35,552 nucleotides of DNA. It comes from Pleurobrachia bachei (taxonomy: Eukaryota > Ctenophora > Tentaculata > Cydippida > Pleurobrachiidae). Made by a program: the position numbers and the translations under genes. Positions 1 through 11,378 of the stretch are shown here, piece after piece. Each line of letters opens with the position of its first letter. The first letter of the stretch is position 1. The stretch lies in contig AVPN01000229.1 in the NCBI GenBank assembly GCA_000695325.1, positions 14,960 through 50,511 of the forward strand, given 5' to 3'. The notes under the pieces were generated by a model. That model had not been told where the DNA came from. It searched no databases and was given only the letters and a program-made list of their open reading frames with translations.

Positions 1-65
<65 letters not shown>

Positions 66-105
66 AGAGAGAAAGAGAGATCACAGAGAGAGATCACAGA
101 GAGAA
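1..105. repeat. (AG)n microsatellite
   Basis: Uninterrupted AG dinucleotides from 1 to 62, then interrupted AGAGA/GATCACAGAGAG units to about 105. The array continues off the left edge. Confidence 0.97.
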
Positions 106-1112
106 TGATCAAGGGTCCCAGGATTGAGCTTATTAATTAGGTAGAATTCAGGAGTGCACTAGAGTGATTAATCAAATAGCCAAACACATATATTATAGTG
201 GGTGGGTGTGTGTGTGATCGTGTGATATTATATGTGTGCAGCACAGGCAGGAGCTCTACCGTTTAAATTACATAAAAGTATTGCATGCCAACTTTATTAG
301 TAAAGTTGAATTAGTAAGCTCTATATTCTCCTTCTCTCTATCTCTTTATGTACCTCTTTATCTTGATTGTATATTGCTTCTTAAAGATTTACTTTCTCTC
401 TCCTTTCTAATTAACGCACAATCACTAATCTTCCCTCTCAGTACTCTATCAGCTCACACTACGTCATTTTATTTCATCAATCATGATGACAGTTCGGTAG
501 ATCGAAATTAAGGTACTCCGAACCATACCTTACTCGACACTCTCTCAGTTCGCAACGTGACCCGGGGTAAGAACATTATACCATGATTACACTGAGCCAA
601 GGAGGCGCTAATATTCTAGTTTCTACTCCATAAATTTCTCATACAACCACAGTTGACTTCTTCATCTAACAAACACTGTACCACACTGATTTTATCTTAG
701 ATCAGATCTTTGCAATTGTGCCTACTAGGCTAGCCGCTAGGGGGAGGGGGGAGGACACTACTTTTATGTCTCACACATGGCAGGAGTCAAACTCGATTTT
801 TCTGGTTTTACACTTATCCTACCCATTTACTTTATTACTCATAATTAGCACATTATATTCCTCCCCTAACCAATGTCCAATCTGCTTTCTTTCCTTCTTT
901 CTCCAATACTCATCTCCTAATAATCATCGCATCATCATAACATATATCGGTATAACACACTCATATCATATATGTCGTGTGATTGGATACATATTTCTTC
1001 ATTAAAATGATTGCTTTCTCTCTTTCGACTCAACTAGTTAGATTAATTTGCTCTCGTTTATGATTATTACAACTCCGACATTCTTCGGAAATACTTTAGA
1101 GTAGGTAATGAG
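106..1112. other. Non-coding, no gene seen
   Basis: AT-rich sequence with short TG and CT-rich runs. The open frames here have no recognisable domain and look like chance ORFs. It may be intron or 3' flank of the minus-strand RIIa-domain gene at 2170-2752. Confidence 0.5.
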
Positions 1113-1345
1113 TCATGATGTAAAGGGGGGGACTGAGAGAGGTGGAGACTGGAGATAGAAAGAGGATACTTGATAGGGAGGGAACGGAAAGGGAGAAGGA
1201 TAGAGGTAAAGAAAAGAGATAGGGGAGAGAGAGAGGAAAGAGGTGAGAGTGAGAGAGAAAGATAGAAGAAAAAGAGAGAGAGAAGAAAAAAATAAGACAA
1301 TGGGGAAGAGAAGAAAATACAAGTTAAAGATGAGATAGAAGCAGA
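1113..1345. repeat. Purine-rich (GA) low-complexity tract
   Basis: Long G/A-only stretches such as AGGGAGAAGG and GAGAGAGAGG. The minus-strand ORFs across it (Ser/Leu/Phe-rich) are low-complexity shadows. Confidence 0.85.
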
Positions 1346-1550
1346 ATAAAGAAGATACAGTAAAAGAATGTCTGTAATTATATTACATCGATTTAGGCAT
1401 TAGGAGGCAGAAAAGATATAAACGAACGGTAGACATTTACTTTTATCTGTTTAGACTTTAGAAGAGAGACAGTAAAGTAAGATAAAAGTGAGAGCGAAGA
1501 GAGAGAAAAGAGACAGAAATTGTGACAGATGACGGGTGGAGCTAGACGAC

Positions 1551-1650
1551 TGTACACTATACATTCAACATTGCTGCAGTGTACAATGTACATTTCCAAA
1601 TGTACATCTTGAACAATGTACTTTGTCCAATGTACAGTGTACACACTACA
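1551..1650. repeat. Cluster of TGTACA palindromes with nested inverted repeats
   Basis: The core 1587-1606 is a 9-bp inverted repeat with a 2-nt spacer (TGTACATTT/AAATGTACA). TGTACACT at 1551-1558 is matched by AGTGTACA at 1578-1585, and more TGTAC/GTACA words follow to 1645. The cluster could fold into alternative hairpins. Function unknown. Confidence 0.75.
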
Positions 1651-1769
1651 CAATGAACTATTCTTGGCAGCAGATCAGAAGAATAAAGATGTGGATCTCT
1701 GCACAGGACATTCTCAGACACACGAGATACCTCTATGTACCTGTCTCTGTCAGCTATCTTTCTCTGTCT

Positions 1770-1802
1770 CACACACAGACACACACTCTCTCTGTATGAC
1801 TG

Positions 1803-1837
<35 letters not shown>

Positions 1838-1840
1838 ACT
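1770..1840. repeat. CA then TC microsatellite
   Basis: CACACACAGACACACAC followed by an uninterrupted TC run at about 1806-1833. Confidence 0.9.
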
Positions 1841-2169
1841 ATTACTGCTACTATGTAACTTGCTATTTGGTACGTCTTCCAAATATGCATTAATAAGAGA
1901 AGTATCTATACACACACTCACAATTTGTCACAAATAAAGACGTGTGTTTAAACAGTACAGACGTCTGCATCTCCAGACAAAGGCAGAGTGTTCTAGGAAA
2001 CTAGTATAATAGGAATATGTAGTGAGAAACTAGCACTAACTGAATAATTCGACACTACTTACTGCTCTCATATATACAAATTGTTGCCTAGTTAGACTAT
2101 GTTGTACAAATGTAAAAGGAGGGTAGAACATAATAAACATGTTACATATTGATTTAAAATTACACTGAC

Positions 2170-2752
2170 CCATGGGTTTGATGGCATTCAGCTTCATCTC
2201 AGGAACCTCGTCCAAATCTAGCGTGTGAGTGAGTGGGAAGTGGTGTGAGTGAAATCTCAATGGGGGTGTTGGGGATAAATGAACCACGACGGTGAAAATG
2301 TAATGGGGAATGGCGGGGTGGGAATGGGGTACTTTGAGTCATCACAAACACGTACACATAGAAACACACACACCGGCACACACATGTCACATACCTTCAT
2401 CTGAATAGCAATCATCATCATCATTCGCATTATTCGATCCCATGGCCGCCATATCAATTAATGGAGCAGGGGCATCCTCAGGGGGTCCCTCATCTTCATC
2501 CAACTGCTGCACACTCTCAACAAACTTCACCCCAGACTTCTTGGGCTCTACCACAGATGCAGATGTCTCGATACCATTCGTAGGGGCTGCACTGTTCTGA
2601 TTCCGGTTTGGGTTACGTCGGTTGGCGAGGTCGGTGAAATAAACAACGGCGTACTCAACTACATCACCCGGTCGTTCTCTCAATACGGAAACTGTGAAGT
2701 CTTGGAGGAGCTCGGGAAATCCCTCAGGAATAGTGAAGGGAGAGTCGCCCAT
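2170..2752 (-). CDS. RIIa docking-domain protein, PKA type II regulatory subunit-like, first two exons
   Basis: Two 5' exons on the minus strand. Exon 1 is 2752-2395 (ATG at 2752-2750; donor AAG|GTATGT, phase 1). Exon 2 is 2217-2170 (48 nt; acceptor CTAG; donor ATGG|GTCAGT; phase 1 in and out). Residues about 7-45 ([20 protein letters not shown]...[11 protein letters not shown]) match the RIIa dimerisation/docking fold: the Ile-Pro start, the LLQ-F helix, the VLR-P turn and the A-YF-L second helix. In PKA RII this forms the dimer that binds AKAP helices. An acidic Ser/Pro/Asp-rich linker follows, as between the docking domain and the inhibitor site of RII. No cyclic-nucleotide-binding exons are visible at lower coordinates, so they lie beyond the left edge or the protein is another RIIa member (SPA17, CABYR or ropporin type). 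Confidence 0.72.
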
Positions 2753-3846
2753 CTCAGCCTTACTAAAGTGAAAGAGATGGGGGGTTAGGTAAACAAACTT
2801 ACATATATATTGGAGTTAACCACGTATGCGGTAGAGGGGGGGGGATTATAAGAGGGTAGAGAGTTTATGATCACGGATATTTTTAAACAAAAAACCCGAT
2901 ACGGTTAATAATGTCCAAATTTCCCTGAGTAAATTGAGAATATGTACCAAATTGCCAAAATTATCCCTAGAAACAACACCAAACCCTCACGGCTCACACT
3001 TAGTAGATATTTTATCAGTAGCTTCGTCGTATTTGAGAAAGATTTAATAGAGTAAAAGATGTTCTTATCTAAGAAGTAAGATCAGGTTAGTTCTGGTTAG
3101 GTTACTACTTGTTGCACAGCAGAGCAGGTATGGGTAATTAATCGATCTGTGTAAACGGGTAGGAGAAGAAAAGGTTCAGTATAGACATAGTCTGACACCG
3201 TTGTGATTTGGATGTTTAGGTGCCTATAAATTGCTTCAACCTGTAACCATCAAACCACTAAACCGTTTAGTAATTCGTTCAATTAAAAAGTATTTGGCAT
3301 CTTTTTTACTAACTACTGACCATAAATAAACTCCTGAACCTTTTCTTTGACACTAAACTAACAAAATTGGAGTGTCCAAACACCACACCACAGTTTTGTC
3401 TTGCCTTACGCTGCAGCCTGCAGGCTGTAGCTGTCAAAAAATATACGCCACGAGCACAGTTAACGTCGGCATTTGCTTAATAAACCTGGCAGTACGGGAT
3501 AAAACAGCGCTTTTCGACAAAAAAACGCCGTGAGCGACTAAAAACAATAAACTAACACCGCCGGAATCTCGAGAGCGACAAACCAAAAAGCTGGGCGCGG
3601 GGAGAAATTTTGAAAAATCTGTTATTTTCGTTAGTGCAAGTGAGTGAGACCGCGCGGCGGTCACGCGCCTCTCTTTTGGCGGTGTTTAAATTATTACTTT
3701 AGCCACAGCATTAAAATATCTCGAGTGTGCGGCGTAAAATACCGATAAGCGCGGCACAAATGCATAGATATGAAAAATAAAAGCCACGTTCATACTTTTT
3801 TTTTCACGTCCCTCTCTCCATTTCTCCGTGTCCCAACACAACACCA
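2753..3846. other. Intergenic; promoter side of RIIa gene, then probable LINE 5' UTR
   Basis: No ORF with a recognisable domain. Up to about 3380 the sequence is AT-rich. From about 3400 it becomes richer in CpG (CGCGGCGG, GCGCGG words) and runs into the LINE ORFs, so the LINE 5' UTR/internal promoter probably begins near 3.4 kb. I found no target-site duplication to fix the boundary. Confidence 0.45.
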
Positions 3847-4185
3847 ATGGTACACCACGCACAGTCGTGTTCCTTATTATATAATACGTTCAGTCGCTTT
3901 GAAAGCTCTTTCTTCAAGTTTCAGCTGCTCACTGCTTCGGTTCCTGATAAGATAGAGACTTCACGTAAGGTGCGAGCAACACTTATGGGGCTGCTGAAAA
4001 AGTCTCGTCAGCTCAAGAATTCGGAACATTTCGCAGCTGTTTACTTGTCTCCAGATTTAACACCGATCCAAATTAAGGAGCGAAAAGCCCTTATAAATAC
4101 CTTGAAAAAGCTTCGCCTAGAGGATGTTTCAAACTTTACTTTTCAACACTACTTTAAACAAATTAATTTGAGGCGTGAGCCTTAG
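3847..4185 (+). CDS. LINE upstream small ORF (112 aa)
   Basis: ATG at 3847, stop TAG at 4183-4185. An internal ATG at 3985 could also serve. The stretch LKNSEHFAAVYLSPDLTP followed by charged, Leu-rich residues resembles a short segment often found in ORF1 proteins of L2/CR1-like elements. Here it lies in its own ORF, in a different frame from ORF1 and ending 8 nt before the ORF1 ATG. It is either a separate small ORF or a displaced part of ORF1. The frame difference means a complemented block cannot explain the separation. Confidence 0.55.
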   Translation: MVHHAQSCSLLYNTFSRFESSFFKFQLLTASVPDKIETSRKVRATLMGLLKKSRQLKNSEHFAAVYLSPDLTPIQIKERKALINTLKKLRLEDVSNFTFQHYFKQINLRREP

Positions 4186-4193
4186 GTATAGTG

Positions 4194-5729
4194 ATGGTAA
4201 GCGGTGAGAACAGAAAAGTTCAAGAACGAGTTCGTGACGAGCCGAAAAACGCCACCAAGTCTACGATAACCTCCAACAAGTCCATGACCAACCTACCCAA
4301 GCCCCTGACAGCAATGATCACAGGTTGTATGGAGTGTAAAGCTAAGAATGCTAATAGAGCGTTGTTCTGTTGTATGTGCCAGGACTGTTATCATCCTAAG
4401 TGTGTGGGCCTACCAGCTCTTGGTGAAGTTAAATCGATCGGGAGTACACTGTTCAAAGAGTTAAACGCGAGTTGGTCTTGTCCAAAATGTAGGGTATTGC
4501 AACCAATTGTGAGTGTGGTGGATGATAAACAATCTGTATCCCATACCGATAGTCACAAAAACAATTCTTGTTCCACATCGGAGATAAATCTAGTGGACCT
4601 AATGACCCCGACACCATTAACGGCAGAGGTGTTACAGGAGGACATCTGTCGTACTCCTGTTCTTCATCAGTCCGCCTCTATTGGGTATAAACAAAACCTT
4701 TGCTCATGTGGTGGTAAGACTAGCGTCGGAATGAATGCTGAATTGATAAAACAGATTGTGGCGATAGTGAAAGCTGAACTGATGAGTACTATGGGAATCA
4801 CGGAGAAGCAACAGGAAAAGGTAGAATCGAATGATGACCTCCCAAAAGATCTCGAAACACCTAGCACAAGTGATAAACCAGTCGAAACACAGAATGATAG
4901 AAACCATGCGAATCCCGTGAAGTCGAATCCATGGACTGCAAGTGATCCAGCTACTGTAGAGGAGGAATGGACTACAGTGGAGAAGCGTCCGGTTCCTAAA
5001 AAACCAACACCGCAGCACAAACTTATCCTAAGGAGTGATGACTCAGAAAAGACTGCTGAGAAAACCAAGGAGCTGTTGGCTACGATCCCCGTGCACCGTT
5101 CTTCAATCCGAGCGGGTAGACTAACGCTAGAATTCAAAACACCGGAGCTTCACGAAACTGCCCACACCCTTTTGAAAGGAAACATGGAACCCAACACAAA
5201 GATTGAGAGACTTGAAATGAGCAAAGTTTCCGTAATGAGTGTACCAGTTGCAAGTGAGTTGGAAAACCCTGCGGCACGAGCCTATGTCTATGAAGGGCTC
5301 AAGCAGAAAAACGATATTCTAAGAGATACTGAGTTCTCGATAGTATATTTCAAACGGCACCATAGAAACCCAGAGCTGGCGACTGTTGGTCTACGAGTCC
5401 CATCTACTATCCGGGACAAATTGCTGGACACGGGATCCATCAATTTCGATCTTGGACGCTATCGAGTAGAAAAGAGGGTGTTCTTTAGACAGTGCTTTCA
5501 CTGTCAGGCACCTGGCCACATTGCTTCGGAGTGCCCCAGTAAGGAAAACTCGCCTGTGTGTAAGTTTTGTGCCGGTAATCATCTCACAGATGACTGCGAA
5601 ACAAAGAACGATCGTAGCACCCACAAATGTGCAAACTGTAAAGCAGACACACACCATGCTGGATACCAAGGGTGTCCCTCCCTGCTTGCGTATACAGAAG
5701 AGCGATCAAAAAACTATCGCCGAGCATAA
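4194..5729 (+). CDS. LINE ORF1 nucleic-acid-binding protein (PHD finger + zinc knuckles)
   Basis: ATG at 4194, stop TAA at 5727-5729, about 511 aa. Residues about 45-100 form a PHD finger: CMEC, CCMCQDCYHPKC and a final WSCPKC, giving the C4HC3 ligand order. A charged linker follows, then an RRM-like segment (KLILRSDD... to LLKGN). The C-terminus has three zinc knuckles: CFHCQAPGHIASEC, CKFCAGNHLTDDC and CANCKADTHHAGYQGC. In this LINE group ORF1 coats the element RNA. The PHD finger might read histones, but that is family inference. The C-terminus overlaps the open frame of ORF2 (from 5672). Confidence 0.93.
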   Translation: MVSGENRKVQERVRDEPKNATKSTITSNKSMTNLPKPLTAMITGCMECKAKNANRALFCCMCQDCYHPKCVGLPALGEVKSIGSTLFKELNASWSCPKCRVLQPIVSVVDDKQSVSHTDSHKNNSCSTSEINLVDLMTPTPLTAEVLQEDICRTPVLHQSASIGYKQNLCSCGGKTSVGMNAELIKQIVAIVKAELMSTMGITEKQQEKVESNDDLPKDLETPSTSDKPVETQNDRNHANPVKSNPWTASDPATVEEEWTTVEKRPVPKKPTPQHKLILRSDDSEKTAEKTKELLATIPVHRSSIRAGRLTLEFKTPELHETAHTLLKGNMEPNTKIERLEMSKVSVMSVPVASELENPAARAYVYEGLKQKNDILRDTEFSIVYFKRHHRNPELATVGLRVPSTIRDKLLDTGSINFDLGRYRVEKRVFFRQCFHCQAPGHIASECPSKENSPVCKFCAGNHLTDDCETKNDRSTHKCANCKADTHHAGYQGCPSLLAYTEERSKNYRRA

Positions 5730-5740
5730 AGGTCGCGGTT

Positions 5741-8614
5741 ATGAATTGCTGCTCTCTGCGCAATAAAACGCATGAGATCATGGAAGAGGCAGTGGTAGAG
5801 GGATTAGATGCAGTATTCCTTACAGAAACCTGGTTACGTGCAAATGAAAAATCGCTGGAACGTGAGTTGTCTGAGTATGGATTCTCACTTGCTCATAAGA
5901 GTCGGGGATCCCCTGGTGGAGGAGTAGGGGTTATTTTTAGGAATGGAATCAACGTGACTTACCCGAAAAAGACCAAGCAGTTCAAAACATTTGAGGCTCT
6001 CGAGGCAACAATAACAGGAAACGGCCTGCAGAGGACAACAGTAGCAGTAGTTTATAGCTCTCCGACTAAAAGAAACAACAGTTGCTTCTTGGAAGAGATA
6101 GAAGAATTCTTTCTTGGTTTCTCTGAGAGGAAAGGATCGGTGATTGTTGGTGACCTGAACGTTCATGTTGAGAAGCCAGGAGAAAAACTCACATCAGACT
6201 TCATGGATTTACTCGATGATCATGGATTTCTTCAGAGGGTACAGGGCCCAACGCACAAAGCTGGAGGAACACTGGATCTAGTGTTAAGCAGGAATTCGGA
6301 ATGTACCCCGGGAATCTCAAATATAGAGGTAATTGAACAGCCGTTCCTCCCCGATCACTGCCAGGTGAACTTCTCACTACACATTGGCACATCGAACAGC
6401 CAGCAGAAAAAGCGCGTTGTTGGTAGGTCTTTGAAGAACCTGAACATTGATGATCTAGTAGAAAAGATACTACAATCCGACCTTATTGGTGGAGATTTTC
6501 CTGATGATGTGGATGAGTGTGTTCGACTTTACAATGAGACACTTCTAGAGTTTCTTAACGAAGTGGCACCGGAGACCTCAAAACTGGTCCCCCTTAAAGG
6601 AAAGCCGGCTTGGTATAATCTTTCGTGTGAGATGGCAAAAAGGAAAAGAAGAAAGGCAGAGCGCTGGTATAAGACAGTATTGGAAAAAAGCTGGGATGTC
6701 CAAAAACTTTGTGAAGCTCTCAAACAAAGAAAAATAGCGAACAAGGAAGCAAGCAAAACGATCCGGAAGGCAAGACGAGATTTCTTTGCGACAAAAATCA
6801 AAGACTCCAAAAGCAATGCAGCTGCATTCTTCAAGCTTACAAATCATCTGATGGGACGAGATAAACGGCCACTAGAGCAACCTGAGGGGTATGAGGACCT
6901 AGATCTAGCTAATAAATTTGCGGAGTTTTTCCAGGAGAAAGTAGAGAGGATCTATAAAGATATTGAGGCAGAGGCTAGCCAACTTGGGGCCCAAACAGAA
7001 CACTTGCAGTATCCAGGAAACTATCGGTGACTCAAGTTTCTCAAGTGGGATGATAGACTTCTTTCATATGCATCTCTTGTTCGTGACATGTCCCAAAAAC
7101 AGTGTGATCTTGATCCTCTTCCAACTATGCTGGTCACCAAGCTTCTACCAGAGCTGGCTCCTGTCATCAAGGAGGTTGTAAACAAGAGTCTTGCGAGTGG
7201 AGAGTTTCCAACTGCGCTTAAAACAGCTCTAATAAGGCCGTCGTTCAAACAAGACGATAAAAACGATCTCAAGAATTATCGCCCTGTTTCAAATCTTCCA
7301 TTCTTGTCCAAAATCGTTGAAAAGGCAGTAGCAACACAACTGACGGAGTACCTCGAAACGAACAAATTGCTGCCTTCCATCGTCAGACGTATAGCCTTCC
7401 CCGTATCGCACCTCTGCCGCTGGAGGTTTTAATTGGACGACCTCCTGGTGATCACCGATAAAAAGTCCAAGGCTGTGCTGCTGCTATTAGACCTATCAGC
7501 AGCATTTGACACGATCGACCACAAAAAGCTAGTGTCTCGACTGGAGAAAGATTACGGAATCACCGGAGTGGCCCTGAAATGGTTTACATCATACCTTTCT
7601 GAACGAACAGCCTCAGTCAAAATAGGACAAGCCACATCTTCACCATGGGAGGTTAAAATTGGGGTTCCACAGGGCTCCATTTTAGGTCCTCTGTTGTTTG
7701 TTATGTATACTCGAGAGCTAGAAGAAATCGCGAAGAAACACGGTATTCTACTACATCTATATGCAGACGACTCTCAAGTCTACTGTGAGTTCAAGGAAAA
7801 TGAGTTCTCAACAACTGAGGCGAAGATAGAGAGTTGCCTCGAGGAAGTTAGATCATGGATGGCCCTAAATCGTCTAAAGCTCAACACCAAGAAGACGGAA
7901 GTTATGGTGATCAGCTCAAAACACGACACGAATGAGAATCCGGAAATGGTTAAAGTGTTCGGCGAGCCACTGCAGACCGTGAAGAATGCAAGGAATCTTG
8001 GGATATACTTCGATGATAAACTATCAATGGAATGTCACGTATCCCATGTTGTTAAAAACTCAAGGTACATGGAGGTGTTATACACCGCACAACGACTGTT
8101 TGACCTTAAGGACTCCAAAATTAGACTTGTAAACGTGTTTATACATTCGATCCTTGATTTCGGTAACTCTCTACTGTATGGCATTAAAGCCTCCCAACTC
8201 CAACGACTCCAGAAGCTTCAAAATGCAGCAGTCAGGTTTGTTCGAGGAACTCGGCAACAAAGAGGAATCACTGAGCTGCGGAAAGAGCTACACTTTCTAC
8301 CAGTAAACTCAAGAATAAACTACAAAATCTGCTTCCTAATGTTCAATACGATCAATGGCAGAGCTCCAGAATACCTTGTGAATATGGTTACAAGGAGATC
8401 GGCTAAACTACAAAGACTAAGAGCTGACGATGATCACACACTACTTGAAAACACCTCGCATACAGTGAGGTACAAAATTAATGAAAGGCGGCTTTCAATA
8501 GCTGGGCCTAAACTGTGGAATGAACTGCCGAGGAAGATCAGGGAGGAAACCTCGGAGATCCTTTTTAAGGGGCAACTCAAAACACATCTGTTCCGGAAGG
8601 CGTATGGACTGTAA
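5741..8614 (+). CDS. LINE ORF2: AP-endonuclease + reverse transcriptase (two in-frame stops)
   Basis: The frame is open from 5672. The first ATG is at 5741, 11 nt after the ORF1 stop, but the homologous beta strand (IKVAVMNCC) begins before it, so initiation by frameshift, reinitiation or a non-ATG codon is possible. Stop at 8612-8614; about 957 codons from the ATG. The endonuclease carries the catalytic Asn (MNCCS), LTETWL, VVYSS, GDLNVH, a GGTLDLVL segment and PDHC. The RT carries NYRPVSN, DLSAAFDTIDH, GVPQGSILGP and YADD, and the C-terminus ends KTHLFRKAYGL. In-frame TGA 7028 and TAA 7430 interrupt it, but frame is kept throughout. Complementing about 7023-7072 and 7382-7431 in place removes both stops and gives expected residues (for example QSAYRKGHS at the second). 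Confidence 0.93.
7023..7072 (+). other. Inferred 50-nt complemented block in LINE ORF2
   Basis: Contains TGA 7028-7030. Read as its in-place complement, this stretch is open and gives an acidic FKEF-TLLSEESIR segment leading into RDMSQKQCDLDPLPT, the usual L2/CR1 pre-RT motif. The edges are uncertain by a few bases because no intact copy exists in the window. Confidence 0.7.
7382..7431 (+). other. Inferred 50-nt complemented block in LINE RT
   Basis: As written, the frame reads IVRRIAFPVSH... and ends at TAA 7430. Its in-place complement reads QSAYRKGHSVETAT, the conserved RT segment (Q-S-A-Y-R--HS-ETA) expected between NKLLPS and LDDLL. The frame is unchanged on both sides. Edges are plus or minus 1-2 bases. 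Confidence 0.85.
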
Positions 8615-8831
8615 ACAGTGACAGTGTGCAAGCGTAATTGAATACTATGTATTTGTGTACAGTGTACGTGTATGTGTATGTACGTGTGTGATGTTTTGTA
8701 GAGTCTGGAGAGTTGGAGCCAAAGTTAGAGCGAGTAGGTTTCTGAGAAGTACCAGAGAGAATTGTTTAATTTCATTGATGATTTTGGATCTCCTCGGCTA
8801 AGTTAAAAAAGAAGGAAAAAAAAAAAGAAGG
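8615..8831 (+). other. LINE 3' UTR
   Basis: Non-coding, with TG/TATGTACGTGTG-rich sequence at 8655-8690, then two A-runs separated by GAAGG at 8806-8831 that lead into the tail. Confidence 0.7.

Positions 8832-11378
<2,547 letters not shown>

Noticed and set aside
236-1005. 91- and 95-aa plus-strand ORFs
   Set aside because: Low-complexity Ser/Leu/Tyr-rich, no domain, no splice or start context.
3434-3664. 76-aa minus-strand ORF
   Set aside because: No domain; lies in the probable LINE 5' UTR.
7020-7435. Frameshifts in LINE ORF2
   Set aside because: All three ORF pieces (5672, 7088, 7433) are in the same frame; only stops separate them.
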